From: an uncultured Flavobacteriaceae bacterium
GTDB taxonomy: Bacteria; Bacteroidota; Bacteroidia; Flavobacteriales; Flavobacteriaceae
Assembly: GCA_913020075.1 (NCBI GenBank)
Contig: CAJWAE010000008.1
Location: 1 to 43,623 of the forward strand
Length of the DNA: 43,623 nt
Direction: 5' to 3'
Below are positions 16,482-26,464 of this stretch, piece after piece. The translations under genes and the position numbers were made by a program. The notes under the pieces were generated by a model. That model was not told the origin of the DNA. It ran no database searches and saw nothing but the letters and a program-made list of their open reading frames with translations. Numbering within the stretch: position 1 is the stretch's first letter; every line of letters begins with the position of its first letter.

Positions 16482-17915
16482 TTAATTAACGTCCCAAAAT
16501 ATTTTTGTTGTTTGTTCGTCTCCACCAATAGCAGAGGCAGCTGAGCTTCTGTTAGCTTCGTTTAAATTCTGTTCTACAATTGGATAAGTATACCTAGTTG
16601 GTATAGGTCTCTGAGAAGCTACAGGGATGTTTAATTGTGGTGAATCAAATTTTCTCCACACGTTCCATCCTTCACATCCTCTATTATACATACCAATCCA
16701 AAATTGCATTGCAATTTTTTCTTTCCAATCTCCTGACGCAGTTGTGTAAGCAACATCTGGATTAGCCATATAACTAGTTACATCTGATGCCGATCCACCC
16801 CAATACAAAATTGAAGATTCAATTCCATTATTATAGTGTTGTTCGGCTGTCCCAGTAATGCTATAGCCTCTTTCAGCAGCTTCTGCTTGCAAAAATGACA
16901 CCTCAACAAAATCAATTAGTGTCCCTTCAAAATCAGGAGCTAATATTTGAGCATTGATATGAGAATATTTACCATACGTATTTGTAGCACCATAAGGTCC
17001 TCCTAGATATGCACCATTAACTTTATCTTTGAAGAAATTATCTAATCTTGGATCAGATAAGGCATTCATGTGGTCAATCATTGTGTTAGAAGCTACGTAA
17101 TCTTTTCTTCCAGACTGAACTATAGAAACCCAAATAGGATTAGTGTTAGGAGGTGCACCTAAGTACTGCAATGTTGTATTGTCTGCATTGGATGTAAATA
17201 CTCCCGCAGCAACAGCTTGCTCTGCAGCAGCTTTCGAAACTGATGGATTAACGTCAGATAATCTCATTGCTAATCTTAACTTAAGTGAATTAGCAAACTT
17301 AGACCAAGCAGCTAGATCTCCACCATATATAAGATCAGCTTTTGTAAACCCACCAGGAGCACTTCCTAGTTGACTTATTGCAGTATCTAGACGTATCATT
17401 AAATCAGCATATATAGTTGCCGCGTCATCATAAGCTGGAAGAATATTTTCCTTTGGATTTAGAGCCTCTGTATAAGGCACATTTCCAAAAGTATCTACCA
17501 GGTTTTGCCATGCATAAACCTCAAGAACAGTAATTTGGGCTTCTTCTCCAACTTTATTTACGGAAGTTCCATTAATAGCTCTCTCTTTTGCATCTTTAAA
17601 ATCGAACAAAACATCTGTGTACATTTCTGACCAGTGATTTCTCGATATATTTCTGTTTTGTACCTCATAGTTCGACTCGTCTGTATAAGTTGTTTGTGCC
17701 CAATACTGAGCTAAAAACTTATATATACTTGTATTATAGTTAGTCGTTACCATTTCATCCACTAGTGATTTTGAAGCCGAAGTGAATAGTGTTGCGTAAG
17801 GAACCACTGAAGGGTCCTTTGGGTTTCTGTTTAAAGTTTCATATTCAATGTCAGTTTGACACGCAACGAAAATTAAAGAAAAACACGCAAATAAAATTTT
17901 ATAGTTTGTTTTCAT
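16482..17915 (-). CDS. SusD-like substrate-binding lipoprotein (pair 1)
   Basis: Outer-membrane lipoprotein of 477 residues that caps a SusC transporter as a lid and binds substrate. I moved the start from 17966 to the Met at 17915, because MKTNYKILFACFSLIFVAC is a lipoprotein signal (Cys19) and the earlier codons overlap the end of susC. The sequence (LNRNPKDPSVVPYATLFTSA, ISRNHWSEMYTDVL, LKLRLAMRLSDVN, VEVSFLQAEAAERG) fits the SusD-like_2 family. It ends with a Trp-rich segment (FWIGMYNRGCEGWNVW) typical of this clade. It starts 10 bp after susC. SusD-like_2 proteins serve both glycan and peptide uptake, and substrate here is unknown. Confidence 0.9.
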   Translation of the reverse strand: MKTNYKILFACFSLIFVACQTDIEYETLNRNPKDPSVVPYATLFTSASKSLVDEMVTTNYNTSIYKFLAQYWAQTTYTDESNYEVQNRNISRNHWSEMYTDVLFDFKDAKERAINGTSVNKVGEEAQITVLEVYAWQNLVDTFGNVPYTEALNPKENILPAYDDAATIYADLMIRLDTAISQLGSAPGGFTKADLIYGGDLAAWSKFANSLKLRLAMRLSDVNPSVSKAAAEQAVAAGVFTSNADNTTLQYLGAPPNTNPIWVSIVQSGRKDYVASNTMIDHMNALSDPRLDNFFKDKVNGAYLGGPYGATNTYGKYSHINAQILAPDFEGTLIDFVEVSFLQAEAAERGYSITGTAEQHYNNGIESSILYWGGSASDVTSYMANPDVAYTTASGDWKEKIAMQFWIGMYNRGCEGWNVWRKFDSPQLNIPVASQRPIPTRYTYPIVEQNLNEANRSSAASAIGGDEQTTKIFWDVN

Positions 17916-17925
17916 GTTTATTTTT

Positions 17926-20900
17926 TTAGAATTGAAGTTTAAGACTAGCACCAATTTCTTTAACACCTAATGGAGCTCCAGACTGGTAACCTGTAATATT
18001 TCCTGCAGATAATCCGAATTCTGGATCTGAGTAAGGTGAATTTTTACTAATGATCCATAAGTTTTTTCCGATTACAGATAAAGTAGCAGAGTTCACAAAG
18101 CCTCCAAATACGCTAGTTGGAATACCATAAGATAAACGAATCTCTCTTAATTTAACATAAGAGGCATCCCATACGTGCTGTTCTTGAATACCAGTTTTAT
18201 ATCCATAAGGATTTCTATAGTTATGGTGTTCTGTTCTAGCAGTTGGGCCTGATCCGTCGGGATATACACCATCAAGTAAAACTCCACCACCATTAGCTAC
18301 ACGATCTCTTTTTGGATTTCCGAGTTCGTTGAGTCCAGCTGAACGATCATAGATTCCAGTTGCAAAACCGTAATATGTATCAAGAGAGAAAAAGTCACCT
18401 CCTTCTTGAATATCTATTAAAAAGCTAAAAGAAATATTTTTATAGTTAAACATATTTCTAATTCCAGCATTCCAGTCAGGAGTTTGATTACCAATAATTT
18501 CATTATTTAAATCAGTCCTAAGAAAAGCTGGGCCATATGACGCACCATTAGGGTTTTCATCAGTAAGTAATTTTACTCCGGCTGAGTTACGTTGAAATCC
18601 TCTACCTCTTATTGCACCGTAAGCTTCACCGGGTACAGCATGAATGCTAACACCACCTTGGAAAGCTCCAAGTTGAAGAGTTTCTAATCCTTCAGCTAAC
18701 TCCAAGACTTCACTTTTATTATTAGACCAAGTACCAGAGATATTCCAGCTAAAGTCCTGAGTCCTGATAGGGATTACAGAAAGCATTAATTCTATTCCTT
18801 TATTTTCTATACTTCCAGCATTCAACCATTTTGCAGCTACACCTGTAGCAGTAGAAACATCTACTGGAGTTAAAAGATCTTCTGTTCTTTGATTGTAATA
18901 AGAAGCATCTAGAGTAACTCGTGAATCAAATAAAGAAGCTTCAATTCCAAATTCTGTAGATTTAGTAATCTCAGCTTTTAAACCAAGATTATTAAATGCA
19001 CTTGGATTTGATGCCAATCCATTTCCATCGAAAGGATCACCTAAGTTATAAGAGCTAAATACATTGTAAGGATTGGTATCATTTCCAACCTCAGCATAGT
19101 TTGCTCTTATTTTACCAAATGTCAAAAAGTCTAAGTTAATAATTTCAGAAAACACCATAGTACCAGATACAGAAGGATAAACAAATTTATTTCCTGTTAT
19201 TGGAAGAGTACTCGATCTATCTCTTCTTAAAGAAGCTTCAAGGAAATAAGTATTATCATATCCAGCAGAAACATTTGCAAATACTCCATCTACCATATTT
19301 TGAGCTGTATATTCAGATGGTGCAAGTGGTGCATTTGCTGAATTAGCTAGAGTATATAGTCCACGAATATTTAAACCACCATTTGTTGAAGCTCCAATTG
19401 AGCTATAGTTTTGCTCTCTTAGATTAGCACCTATATTTCCGTTTAAACTAATTTCATTAAAGTTTTTCTTGAAGTTAACCCTTACATTATAATTGAATTC
19501 ACTTCTTGTTCTATTAATTCTTGAATAATTAGATACATCAACACTACCAACATTAATTCTTTCTTCAATTAAAGAGTCAGAGGTATCAAAACTAACTTGT
19601 GCTAATACGTTTATCCAGTCATTAAACTCATAAAACAGATTTGCATTACCATAGTATCTAGTTTTCGTATCTGTTTCAAAATTTTCGAATAATGTCCATC
19701 CAATATTATCAAAATAAATAGGATCTGTATCATCCCAACTGTACGAATTCCAAGTCATATTTTCTTTGTGTTCCTGGTAAACTCTAATTTGTTCAACAGG
19801 GTCAACATTTACTTGCCACCATTGTCTGTGACTCTGTAATAAGTTTCTAGAATCGTATCCAGTACCATTTCTACCTTTACCATCTGTTTTGATTAAATTG
19901 ACAGAGGCAGAAGCCTTGAAACGATCTGTAATATTGTATGAGCTGTTAAAAGAAATAGTATTTCTTTTAAGTTTACTATTTGGAACAATACCTTCAGAAT
20001 CTAGATTGGTAAAACCAATTCTAAAATTTCCATTTTCATTACCGTCTTGAATCGAAACGCTATTTATGAATGTCGAAGCTGTTTGATATAAATCGTTTGG
20101 TGTATTTGGCGCTGCCAAATAAGGTGTAGCTTTCTTATAGTTTGCTAATTGAGGCCATTGAGAATCCCACTGATAAGCTAGGTCTGGGTTAGCAGGATTA
20201 AATCTTGTTCCAAATGATGCATCTTCAGTAAAAGGAGATGTTATATCATCAGTACCGTTACCATCAACATCATATAAGAAAAAACCAGCTCCAGGACCGT
20301 CATAATATGCACCATAACCACCACCATATTCATTTTGATATTTAGGTGCTGTATCTAAATTTATATTTCCTGAAGTAAATGAAGAATTTATAGTTACTCC
20401 AAATCCATCTTCAGTTCCGCTTCCTTTTTTAGTTGTAATTACAATTACACCGTTTGAACCACGAGAACCATATAGTGCAGTTGCAGCAGCTCCTTTAAGT
20501 ACAGACACTGTGTCAATGTCATCTGGATTAATGTCCATGGCACCATTACCAAAGTCATAACCTCCTCTACCGCCTCCATTACTATTGTTAATTTCATTAG
20601 TAATAGGAGTACCGTCAACAATAAATAAAGCTTGGTTGTTACCGTATAGAGAACTGTTACCTCTAATTATTACATTAGCTGAACCTCCAAATCCTCCTGT
20701 GGATTTAATATTTAAACCAGCAACTTTACCTTGCATAGAAGTAAGAAAGTTTGTGTCTTTAACAGCTGCAATATCGTCACCTTTAACTGTAGATACAGAA
20801 TAACCGAGTGATTTCTTGTCTCTACTTATACCAAGAGAAGTTACAATAACCTCTTCAAGTTCGTTAGATTGATTTAGAGATATTGAACTGAAATCAGAAT

Positions 20901-21144
20901 CACTATTTAAGGTCAAGGATTCATATCCTATAAAACTAATAGTAACTGATGAGTCTTCTGCAATAGTAATTGTGAAGTTTCCGTCAAAATCTGTTAGAGT
21001 TCCGTTGTCAGTTCCATCTTCAACCAGAGTTGCTCCTGGGAGAGGTAGTCCTTGATCGTCAGCAACAGAACCAGATATTGTCTTTTGTGCCAATGCAAAT
21101 TGAACGCAAAGAAGAAAAGACAACAAAAAGTATATTTTTTTCAT
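17926..21144 (-). CDS. SusC/RagA-family TonB-dependent transporter (pair 1)
   Basis: TonB-linked outer-membrane transporter of 1072 residues. Order: signal peptide (to FALAQ, 19), a carboxypeptidase-regulatory-like domain (about 20-100, SGSVADDQGLPLPGATL), a linker EEVIVTSLGI, the plug (about 105-235 with LKGAAATALYGSRGSNGVI and VIVITTKKG), then the 22-strand barrel ending in a C-terminal Phe (LKLQF), the usual Bam signal. It works with the SusD-like lipoprotein 10 bp downstream to import oligomers. On its upstream side, a CATCTTTG box (minus strand, 21172-21179) is one mismatch from the -7 consensus. It is divergent from the GLPGLI operon. Confidence 0.93.
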   Translation of the reverse strand: MKKIYFLLSFLLCVQFALAQKTISGSVADDQGLPLPGATLVEDGTDNGTLTDFDGNFTITIAEDSSVTISFIGYESLTLNSDSDFSSISLNQSNELEEVIVTSLGISRDKKSLGYSVSTVKGDDIAAVKDTNFLTSMQGKVAGLNIKSTGGFGGSANVIIRGNSSLYGNNQALFIVDGTPITNEINNSNGGGRGGYDFGNGAMDINPDDIDTVSVLKGAAATALYGSRGSNGVIVITTKKGSGTEDGFGVTINSSFTSGNINLDTAPKYQNEYGGGYGAYYDGPGAGFFLYDVDGNGTDDITSPFTEDASFGTRFNPANPDLAYQWDSQWPQLANYKKATPYLAAPNTPNDLYQTASTFINSVSIQDGNENGNFRIGFTNLDSEGIVPNSKLKRNTISFNSSYNITDRFKASASVNLIKTDGKGRNGTGYDSRNLLQSHRQWWQVNVDPVEQIRVYQEHKENMTWNSYSWDDTDPIYFDNIGWTLFENFETDTKTRYYGNANLFYEFNDWINVLAQVSFDTSDSLIEERINVGSVDVSNYSRINRTRSEFNYNVRVNFKKNFNEISLNGNIGANLREQNYSSIGASTNGGLNIRGLYTLANSANAPLAPSEYTAQNMVDGVFANVSAGYDNTYFLEASLRRDRSSTLPITGNKFVYPSVSGTMVFSEIINLDFLTFGKIRANYAEVGNDTNPYNVFSSYNLGDPFDGNGLASNPSAFNNLGLKAEITKSTEFGIEASLFDSRVTLDASYYNQRTEDLLTPVDVSTATGVAAKWLNAGSIENKGIELMLSVIPIRTQDFSWNISGTWSNNKSEVLELAEGLETLQLGAFQGGVSIHAVPGEAYGAIRGRGFQRNSAGVKLLTDENPNGASYGPAFLRTDLNNEIIGNQTPDWNAGIRNMFNYKNISFSFLIDIQEGGDFFSLDTYYGFATGIYDRSAGLNELGNPKRDRVANGGGVLLDGVYPDGSGPTARTEHHNYRNPYGYKTGIQEQHVWDASYVKLREIRLSYGIPTSVFGGFVNSATLSVIGKNLWIISKNSPYSDPEFGLSAGNITGYQSGAPLGVKEIGASLKLQF

Positions 21145-21238
21145 TTAAATTAAATTTTAGTTATTTCCGTGCAAAGATGCAATAATTGTTAACAAAACCT
21201 TAAAAATATAGAAAAAATTATTCCAGGCAATGTTTATC

Positions 21239-21246
21239 TATATTTG
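21239..21246 (+). promoter_or_regulatory. -7 element (TAnnTTTG) of the GLPGLI operon
   Basis: TATATTTG matches the consensus exactly and is 24 bp before the ATG at 21271. The ORF-track start (TTG at 21244) falls inside this element, which argues for the ATG instead. Confidence 0.5.
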
Positions 21247-21270
21247 TTAATCATTCATAAACAATATTTT

Positions 21271-22101
21271 ATGCAACTATTTTTTTTAAAACTTATCGTA
21301 TTCAGCTGTTCAGTATTAGTATCAAATAAACCTATTTTAGAATTTCAAGAATTTCAAGAATTTCAAGGAAAAGCATATTATTTTTCAATGTCCAAGATGG
21401 AATTAGGAACTTGGGGATCAAGAATGAGTGAAGCTCAAAAAAAACAAATTCAAAATAACCTTAAAAATAGATTAGAAAAAACTTACATACTGAGTTTTAA
21501 CAAAGAAGAATCAATATTTAATGAAGAAGAAAAAGTAGATGCTATTTCAGGAGCAACTGACTCTTGGGGGAGCAATTTTTCAAGAGGAAAACAATATAAA
21601 AACATAAAAGAAAACAAGTTAGTTCAAGCACAAGAATTTTATGGAAAGAGATTTCTTGTTAAAGATAAATTACAAAAAATCGAATGGAAAATGGAATCAG
21701 ATTCTAAACAAATTGGACAATATATCTGTTTTAAAGCAACAACTTCAATACCAACTAATGAGTTGTCTTGGTATGATTTTTCATGGAGTGATTTAACTTC
21801 AAAAACGATTGATAGCGAAAATTTAGAAATTGAAATGACTGAAGTTGAAGCATGGTACACTCTTCAGATACCAATAAAAAATGGCCCTGCCGGATATTGG
21901 GGTTTACCAGGATTAATTTTAGAGGTAAGTGCCGGAAACACAACAATATTATGTTCTCAAATTGTAATTAATCCAAAAGAAAGAATCAATATCAAAGCAC
22001 CAGACAAAGGGAAAGAAATCACCAAGATTGAATATCGATCAACAATTCAAAACAAAATGCTTGAGATGAGAAATAATAGAGGAAGAAGAAGAAGAGGCTA
22101 G
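21271..22101 (+). CDS. GLPGLI family protein
   Basis: Exported protein of 276 residues from the ATG at 21271. It begins with a hydrophobic leader and carries the family signature GYWGLPGLILEV (about 208-219), preceded by KIEWKMESDSKQIGQYICFKAT, the conserved strand region. GLPGLI proteins are limited to Bacteroidota, are exported, and have no established function; they often sit next to a carboxypeptidase-regulatory-like outer-membrane barrel gene, as here (31 bp downstream). An EFQ tripeptide is repeated three times after the leader. The C-terminus is very basic (RGRRRRG), a feature I would not expect in this family and one that could bind acidic surface polymers or the barrel partner. Confidence 0.87.
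   Translation: MQLFFLKLIVFSCSVLVSNKPILEFQEFQEFQGKAYYFSMSKMELGTWGSRMSEAQKKQIQNNLKNRLEKTYILSFNKEESIFNEEEKVDAISGATDSWGSNFSRGKQYKNIKENKLVQAQEFYGKRFLVKDKLQKIEWKMESDSKQIGQYICFKATTSIPTNELSWYDFSWSDLTSKTIDSENLEIEMTEVEAWYTLQIPIKNGPAGYWGLPGLILEVSAGNTTILCSQIVINPKERINIKAPDKGKEITKIEYRSTIQNKMLEMRNNRGRRRRG
21340..21366 (+). repeat. Three tandem copies of a 9-bp unit inside the GLPGLI gene
   Basis: The unit GAATTTCAA occurs three times head to tail, in frame, encoding EFQ three times. Unit length 9 means copy-number change would keep the frame. Confidence 0.9.
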
Positions 22102-22132
22102 TCTATTTTAATAATTAAATAAGATCACATCC

Positions 22133-24841
22133 ATGATAAAAAGATGCTGTTTTCTCGTTCTATTTTCAAGTTTAGTTTCTTTTGGACAAGTTAAGTTAGA
22201 GGGTGTAGTTACCGATAGTCTAAATATTCCCTTAGAATCTGCAAGTTTAGTTGCTATTAATAAAAAAACAAACGGCCTGGAGTCATTTATACTTACTGAC
22301 AACATGGGTAAATATAAGCTGAACTTAAAAAAAAATAACAATTATAAAATACAGGTTAGTTACATCGGTTTGAGAACTATTACTGAAGATATTTTAACAA
22401 AAGACGCTAACATCATTAAAAATTATATTTTGAGATCGGATATAGTCTTAGATGAGGTGATTGTTAAAATGCCTGTTATTATTAGAGGAGATACTCTTAT
22501 CTATGATGCAGATTCTTTTAAAAATGGATCAGAAAGAAAACTAGAAGATATAATTGATAAGTTGCCAGGAGTTGAAATCAACGAAAATGGTCAAATTGAA
22601 GTTGAAGGAAAAGTAGTTAACAAATTAATGGTTAATGGCAAAGATTTTTTTGATGGTGACACTAAAATTGCAACTAAAAATATTCCATCAAATGCAGTTG
22701 ATAAAATACAAGTATTGCGAAACTATTCAGAAGTAGGTCAACTTAGGGGTGTTCGTAATAATCGAGACAATGTAGCTATCAACATAAAATTAAAATCTGG
22801 AAAAGAAAGCTTTTGGTTTGGAAATGTAACCTTAGGTGGTGGTGATTCTCCAGACGATAAACTTTATTTAGTTCAGCCCAAGTTATTTTATTATAACCCA
22901 AAATACAGTATTAATTTCATAAGTGATGTTAATAACACCGGTGAGCTAGTTTTAACCCGACGAGATATAAGAGGGTTTGGAGGTGGGTTCAGGACCCCCA
23001 GCAGTAGAAGTGGGACTAGTATAGATCTCGGTGATAATGGTCTCAATTTTTTAACAAATCAAAGAAATGCACTGAAAATTGAAAACAAACTAGCTTCAGC
23101 TAATTTTAGTTATTCACCTAAGAAAACATTGGATATAAGTGGTTTCTTAATTTATAACAATAGTAGAATCCTTTCAAATCAAATTAGTCTTATTCAATAC
23201 ACCAATTTAAACTTAGAAGTTCCCGACGAATTAACAGAACAATCTAATACCGAACTTTCTAATCAAGCACTACTAAAGCTAAGCACTTCGTATATGCCCA
23301 ATTTCAACAACCAAATTGATTACGATATATTAGCACGAGTGTCTAATGATTCACAAAAAAAAAATAATTACTCCTCAGTGTTAGGAGACATAAAACAATT
23401 AGAAGAGACTACTCCTTTCAATATCAATCAAAATATTAGTTATTATTATACGCTTAACGAAAAAAATATTTTTGCTTTTGAAGCGCAAAATTTAGTAAAA
23501 AATGAAGATCCTTTTTACAATGTCATTTTGAAAAATGATCCAACTGGAATCGATTCTTTTGACACAACAGCAGAAGCTCTTGGTCTAGATCCTTCTTTTT
23601 CTGATTATAATTTGGGACAGAATAAACGAATTCAATCAAGTCAATTAGATGCTAAATTAGAATACTATAATATTATTAATCCTAAGAGTAATATAAATTT
23701 AACACTAGGAACTATATTGAGTCATCAAGAATTTAATTCTAATATTTTTCAATTTCTAAGTAATGGCTCATCTTTTAAACCAACTCCTAGAATCAATCAA
23801 GGTCTCGCAGTGAATGACACAGAATATAATTTTAGAGATATTTATTTAGGTTTACATTATCGATTTAGAACTGGTAAATTTACAATTACTCCTGGATTTT
23901 CAGTCCATGCTTATGGAAACAAGAACAATCAATTTGGGGAAACATCACAGGATAATTTTTTGAGGCTATTACCTGATTTTGAAACACGTATTCAACTTAA
24001 GAAAGGAGAGTCTTTAACCTTTAGTTACAATATGCGTAATCAATTTACAGATATCACAAAATTAGCTCAGGGATTGGTTTTGAATAGCTACAACAGCATA
24101 CAGTATGGTGAACCGGATCTTCAGAATGCTCTATCACATAATTTAAGTTTGTTATACAATAGTTTTAACCTTTTTAATTATACTAATGTATTTGCAAGAG
24201 CTTCTTACTCTAGTAATATTGAACAAATCCGTAGTCTAACAAATTTTGAAAATGTAATTCGCACGAGTACTTTTTTCAATTCAAATTTTGCTGACGAAAA
24301 TTTTAATTTTTTCGGACGCATTCAAAGAACATTTGGTAAAATTAGAACGAGTTTCAACACTAGCTTTAATTATAATAAAATTAATCAATTCGTTCAACAG
24401 CAACAATCTACGAATGAAGGATTTACCCAAACATATACACCCGGAATAAGAACTAATTTTAGAATTGCTCCAAACGTTAGTTTTCGTTACAGATACAGTT
24501 TGGTTAATAACAATCAAGGAACACGACAAACTAAGTTTATAACAAAAACACCGTCTATAGAGTTTGATGCTTTTATTGTAGAAAAAATTACGTTTATAAC
24601 TAATTTTAGTTACGCGACACAAAATCAAATTAATGGTGAAACTCAATCTTTTCAAAATTGGGATGCCAAACTTTCCTACAGAAAAAATAAAGATGCAAAA
24701 TGGGAATATGTTATAAAAGTGACCAATATATTAAATATTGATTCTCAAATTAGAAATAGCGCTAATAATCTATCTGTTTTAAATTCCGAAACGTTTATTC
24801 AGCCTCGATTTTTGACCTTTAGATTTGTTTATACTCTATAG
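22133..24841 (+). CDS. Outer-membrane barrel protein, TonB-receptor-like, GLPGLI partner
   Basis: Outer-membrane barrel of 902 residues. Signal peptide to about SFGQ (19); a carboxypeptidase-regulatory-like domain (about 20-100, LEGVVTDSLNIPLESASLV); a plug-like section with LEDIIDKLPGVEINENGQIEV and a KLMVNGKDFFDGD motif; then a large beta-barrel ending in FRFVYTL. This matches the outer membrane beta-barrel family (OMP_b-brl_3) that pairs with GLPGLI proteins. It lacks a SusD partner, so it is unlikely to work as a classical SusCD lid system. It is cotranscribed with the GLPGLI gene (31 bp). Substrate is unknown. Confidence 0.88.
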   Translation: MIKRCCFLVLFSSLVSFGQVKLEGVVTDSLNIPLESASLVAINKKTNGLESFILTDNMGKYKLNLKKNNNYKIQVSYIGLRTITEDILTKDANIIKNYILRSDIVLDEVIVKMPVIIRGDTLIYDADSFKNGSERKLEDIIDKLPGVEINENGQIEVEGKVVNKLMVNGKDFFDGDTKIATKNIPSNAVDKIQVLRNYSEVGQLRGVRNNRDNVAINIKLKSGKESFWFGNVTLGGGDSPDDKLYLVQPKLFYYNPKYSINFISDVNNTGELVLTRRDIRGFGGGFRTPSSRSGTSIDLGDNGLNFLTNQRNALKIENKLASANFSYSPKKTLDISGFLIYNNSRILSNQISLIQYTNLNLEVPDELTEQSNTELSNQALLKLSTSYMPNFNNQIDYDILARVSNDSQKKNNYSSVLGDIKQLEETTPFNINQNISYYYTLNEKNIFAFEAQNLVKNEDPFYNVILKNDPTGIDSFDTTAEALGLDPSFSDYNLGQNKRIQSSQLDAKLEYYNIINPKSNINLTLGTILSHQEFNSNIFQFLSNGSSFKPTPRINQGLAVNDTEYNFRDIYLGLHYRFRTGKFTITPGFSVHAYGNKNNQFGETSQDNFLRLLPDFETRIQLKKGESLTFSYNMRNQFTDITKLAQGLVLNSYNSIQYGEPDLQNALSHNLSLLYNSFNLFNYTNVFARASYSSNIEQIRSLTNFENVIRTSTFFNSNFADENFNFFGRIQRTFGKIRTSFNTSFNYNKINQFVQQQQSTNEGFTQTYTPGIRTNFRIAPNVSFRYRYSLVNNNQGTRQTKFITKTPSIEFDAFIVEKITFITNFSYATQNQINGETQSFQNWDAKLSYRKNKDAKWEYVIKVTNILNIDSQIRNSANNLSVLNSETFIQPRFLTFRFVYTL

Positions 24842-24882
24842 AATCATTTACTAATTAAAACATATTACGTTTAGTCAATTTT

Positions 24883-25344
24883 TTATATGCAATACCCAGT
24901 AGTATGAAACATTTCTTTTAAAACAAAGTAGCTTTCCAGAATCCCTATATTTTCAATTTTAGAAAGCTTAATTCGAACAAATTGATGATATTCATCTAAA
25001 CTCTCAAGATTTATTTTTAAAAAAAAATCAACTTTGCCAGCCATGTGATAACATTCTTGAACTTCATTAAGTCCATTGATTTGACTTTCGAATTTATCAA
25101 TAAATCCTTCATTGTGATAACGTAAGGAAACCATACAAATTACTGTTACAGGTCTGTGGATTAATTTTTTATTTAAAATAGCTACATACTTTTTAATATA
25201 TCCCTTCTTTTCTAGTTTTCGAGTGCGTTCATAAACTGGAGAAGCGCTAAGATTTAAAATTTCCGCAATTTCCTTAGTTGTTCTCCTAGAATTTTCTTGC
25301 AATATTCTAAGAATTTTTAAATCAATTTGGTCTATAATTTCCAT
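24883..25344 (-). CDS. Lrp/AsnC-family regulator of the threonine operon
   Basis: Feast/famine regulator of 153 residues from the Met at 25344; the ORF track adds 31 residues that have no family counterpart. An N-terminal winged helix-turn-helix (about 4-52, DLKILRILQENSRRTTKEIAEIL, then SASPVYERTRKLEKKGYI) precedes a RAM ligand-binding domain (about 65-145) with its conserved glycine region (MAGKVDFFLK). It is divergent from threonine dehydrogenase and kbl, which suggests it senses an amino acid of that pathway and controls the operon and itself. The 169-bp gap between them is the likely operator. This pairing is an inference from position. Confidence 0.88.
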   Translation of the reverse strand: MEIIDQIDLKILRILQENSRRTTKEIAEILNLSASPVYERTRKLEKKGYIKKYVAILNKKLIHRPVTVICMVSLRYHNEGFIDKFESQINGLNEVQECYHMAGKVDFFLKINLESLDEYHQFVRIKLSKIENIGILESYFVLKEMFHTTGYCI

Positions 25345-25513
25345 AGGACAATGTTTTTTACTTTCAACAAGACTAAAGTAAATCATTAAAAGTAAATATG
25401 TTTGACAATATTTAATTTTAAAGATAAAAATACTCATATTTTCAATTATTAAAGATTATATGTGTTTATAAGTAGATTTATTTATAATTTTATTTTTTAC
25501 CATAAAAACTATT

Positions 25514-26461
25514 ATGGAGCAAGAAAAAATATTAATAACTGGCGCAAATGGGCAATTAGGTTCTGTTCTTGTTGGGAGATTACAAGAAAAACATGGAGTT
25601 CATAATGTAATAGCAACTGATTTACGATCAAACAAAAATTTTATTGGAATTTTTGAAATTTTAGATGTTTTAGACCTAGAGAAATTGTCAAGTTTGGTGC
25701 TTAAATATAAAATCACTCAAATCTATCATTTAGCTGCTATTTTGTCAGCTAATGGAGAAAAATCTCCAGTTCTAACTTGGGATATTAACACAAAAACTTT
25801 TTGCAATATTTTAGAAACTTCATTAATAAATAAGGTTAAGAAAGTATTCTTTCCAAGTTCAATAGCTGTGTATGGTAAAGATGCTCCAAAACATAAAACG
25901 TCTCAAAATCATGAATTAACTCCATCTACAGTGTATGGAATTAGTAAAGTAGCAGGAGAAAATTGGGCAAAATATTATTTTGAAAATCATGGGTTAGATG
26001 TCAGATCGTTAAGGTTTCCAGGGATTATTGGATATCAATCACTGCCAGGTGGAGGAACTACAGATTATGCTGTGGACATTTATCATAAGGCGATTAATGG
26101 AAATGATTTTGAATGTTTCTTAGCTAAGAATATGATACTTCCTATGATCTATATGCAGGATGCAATTCGTGCGATAATTGAATTGATGGATGCCCCAAAA
26201 AAGTGTATTAAAATAAGAACTTCATATAATATAACAGGAATGAGCTTTTCTCCAGAAGAATTAACTCTGTCTATTCAGAAATTTTATCCTAATTTCAAAA
26301 CATACTATAGACCAGATTTTAGACAAAAAATTGCAGCCAGTTGGCCTTCGAGCGTCGATGATTCTTGCGCAAAAAAAGATTGGAATTGGAATCCTTTATT
26401 TTTAATTGATGATATGACCGAAACAATGATTAAAGAATTAAAACGGAAAGATAAAATTTAA
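25514..26461 (+). CDS. tdh: L-threonine 3-dehydrogenase, short-chain (SDR/epimerase-like) type
   Basis: NAD-dependent enzyme of 315 residues that oxidises L-threonine to 2-amino-3-ketobutyrate. The Rossmann motif is GANGQLG (10-16), Asp36 (ATDLR) prefers NAD, and the catalytic set is Ser115/116 (PSSIAVYG) with Tyr141 and Lys145 in TVYGISKVAGEN. The segment RFPGIIGYQSLPGGGTTDYAVDIY, together with the tail, matches the extended-SDR threonine dehydrogenase branch shared by Bacteroidota and animals, unrelated to the zinc-dependent enzyme of E. coli. It is 3 bp upstream of kbl, which uses its unstable product. An Lrp-type regulator lies divergently upstream. Confidence 0.93.
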   Translation: MEQEKILITGANGQLGSVLVGRLQEKHGVHNVIATDLRSNKNFIGIFEILDVLDLEKLSSLVLKYKITQIYHLAAILSANGEKSPVLTWDINTKTFCNILETSLINKVKKVFFPSSIAVYGKDAPKHKTSQNHELTPSTVYGISKVAGENWAKYYFENHGLDVRSLRFPGIIGYQSLPGGGTTDYAVDIYHKAINGNDFECFLAKNMILPMIYMQDAIRAIIELMDAPKKCIKIRTSYNITGMSFSPEELTLSIQKFYPNFKTYYRPDFRQKIAASWPSSVDDSCAKKDWNWNPLFLIDDMTETMIKELKRKDKI

Positions 26462-26464
26462 AAA

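Noticed and set aside
17916-17966. ORF-track extension of SusD pair 1 into the susC gene
   Set aside because: The extra 17 residues overlap susC and precede a complete lipoprotein signal.
24281-24655. 124-residue minus-strand ORF
   Set aside because: Opposite strand of the outer-membrane barrel gene; Cys/Ile/Ser-rich composition typical of a shadow frame.
25345-25437. ORF-track extension of the Lrp/AsnC regulator (31 codons)
   Set aside because: Family members begin at the MEIIDQIDLK equivalent; the extension has no homology-like features and uses regulatory DNA.
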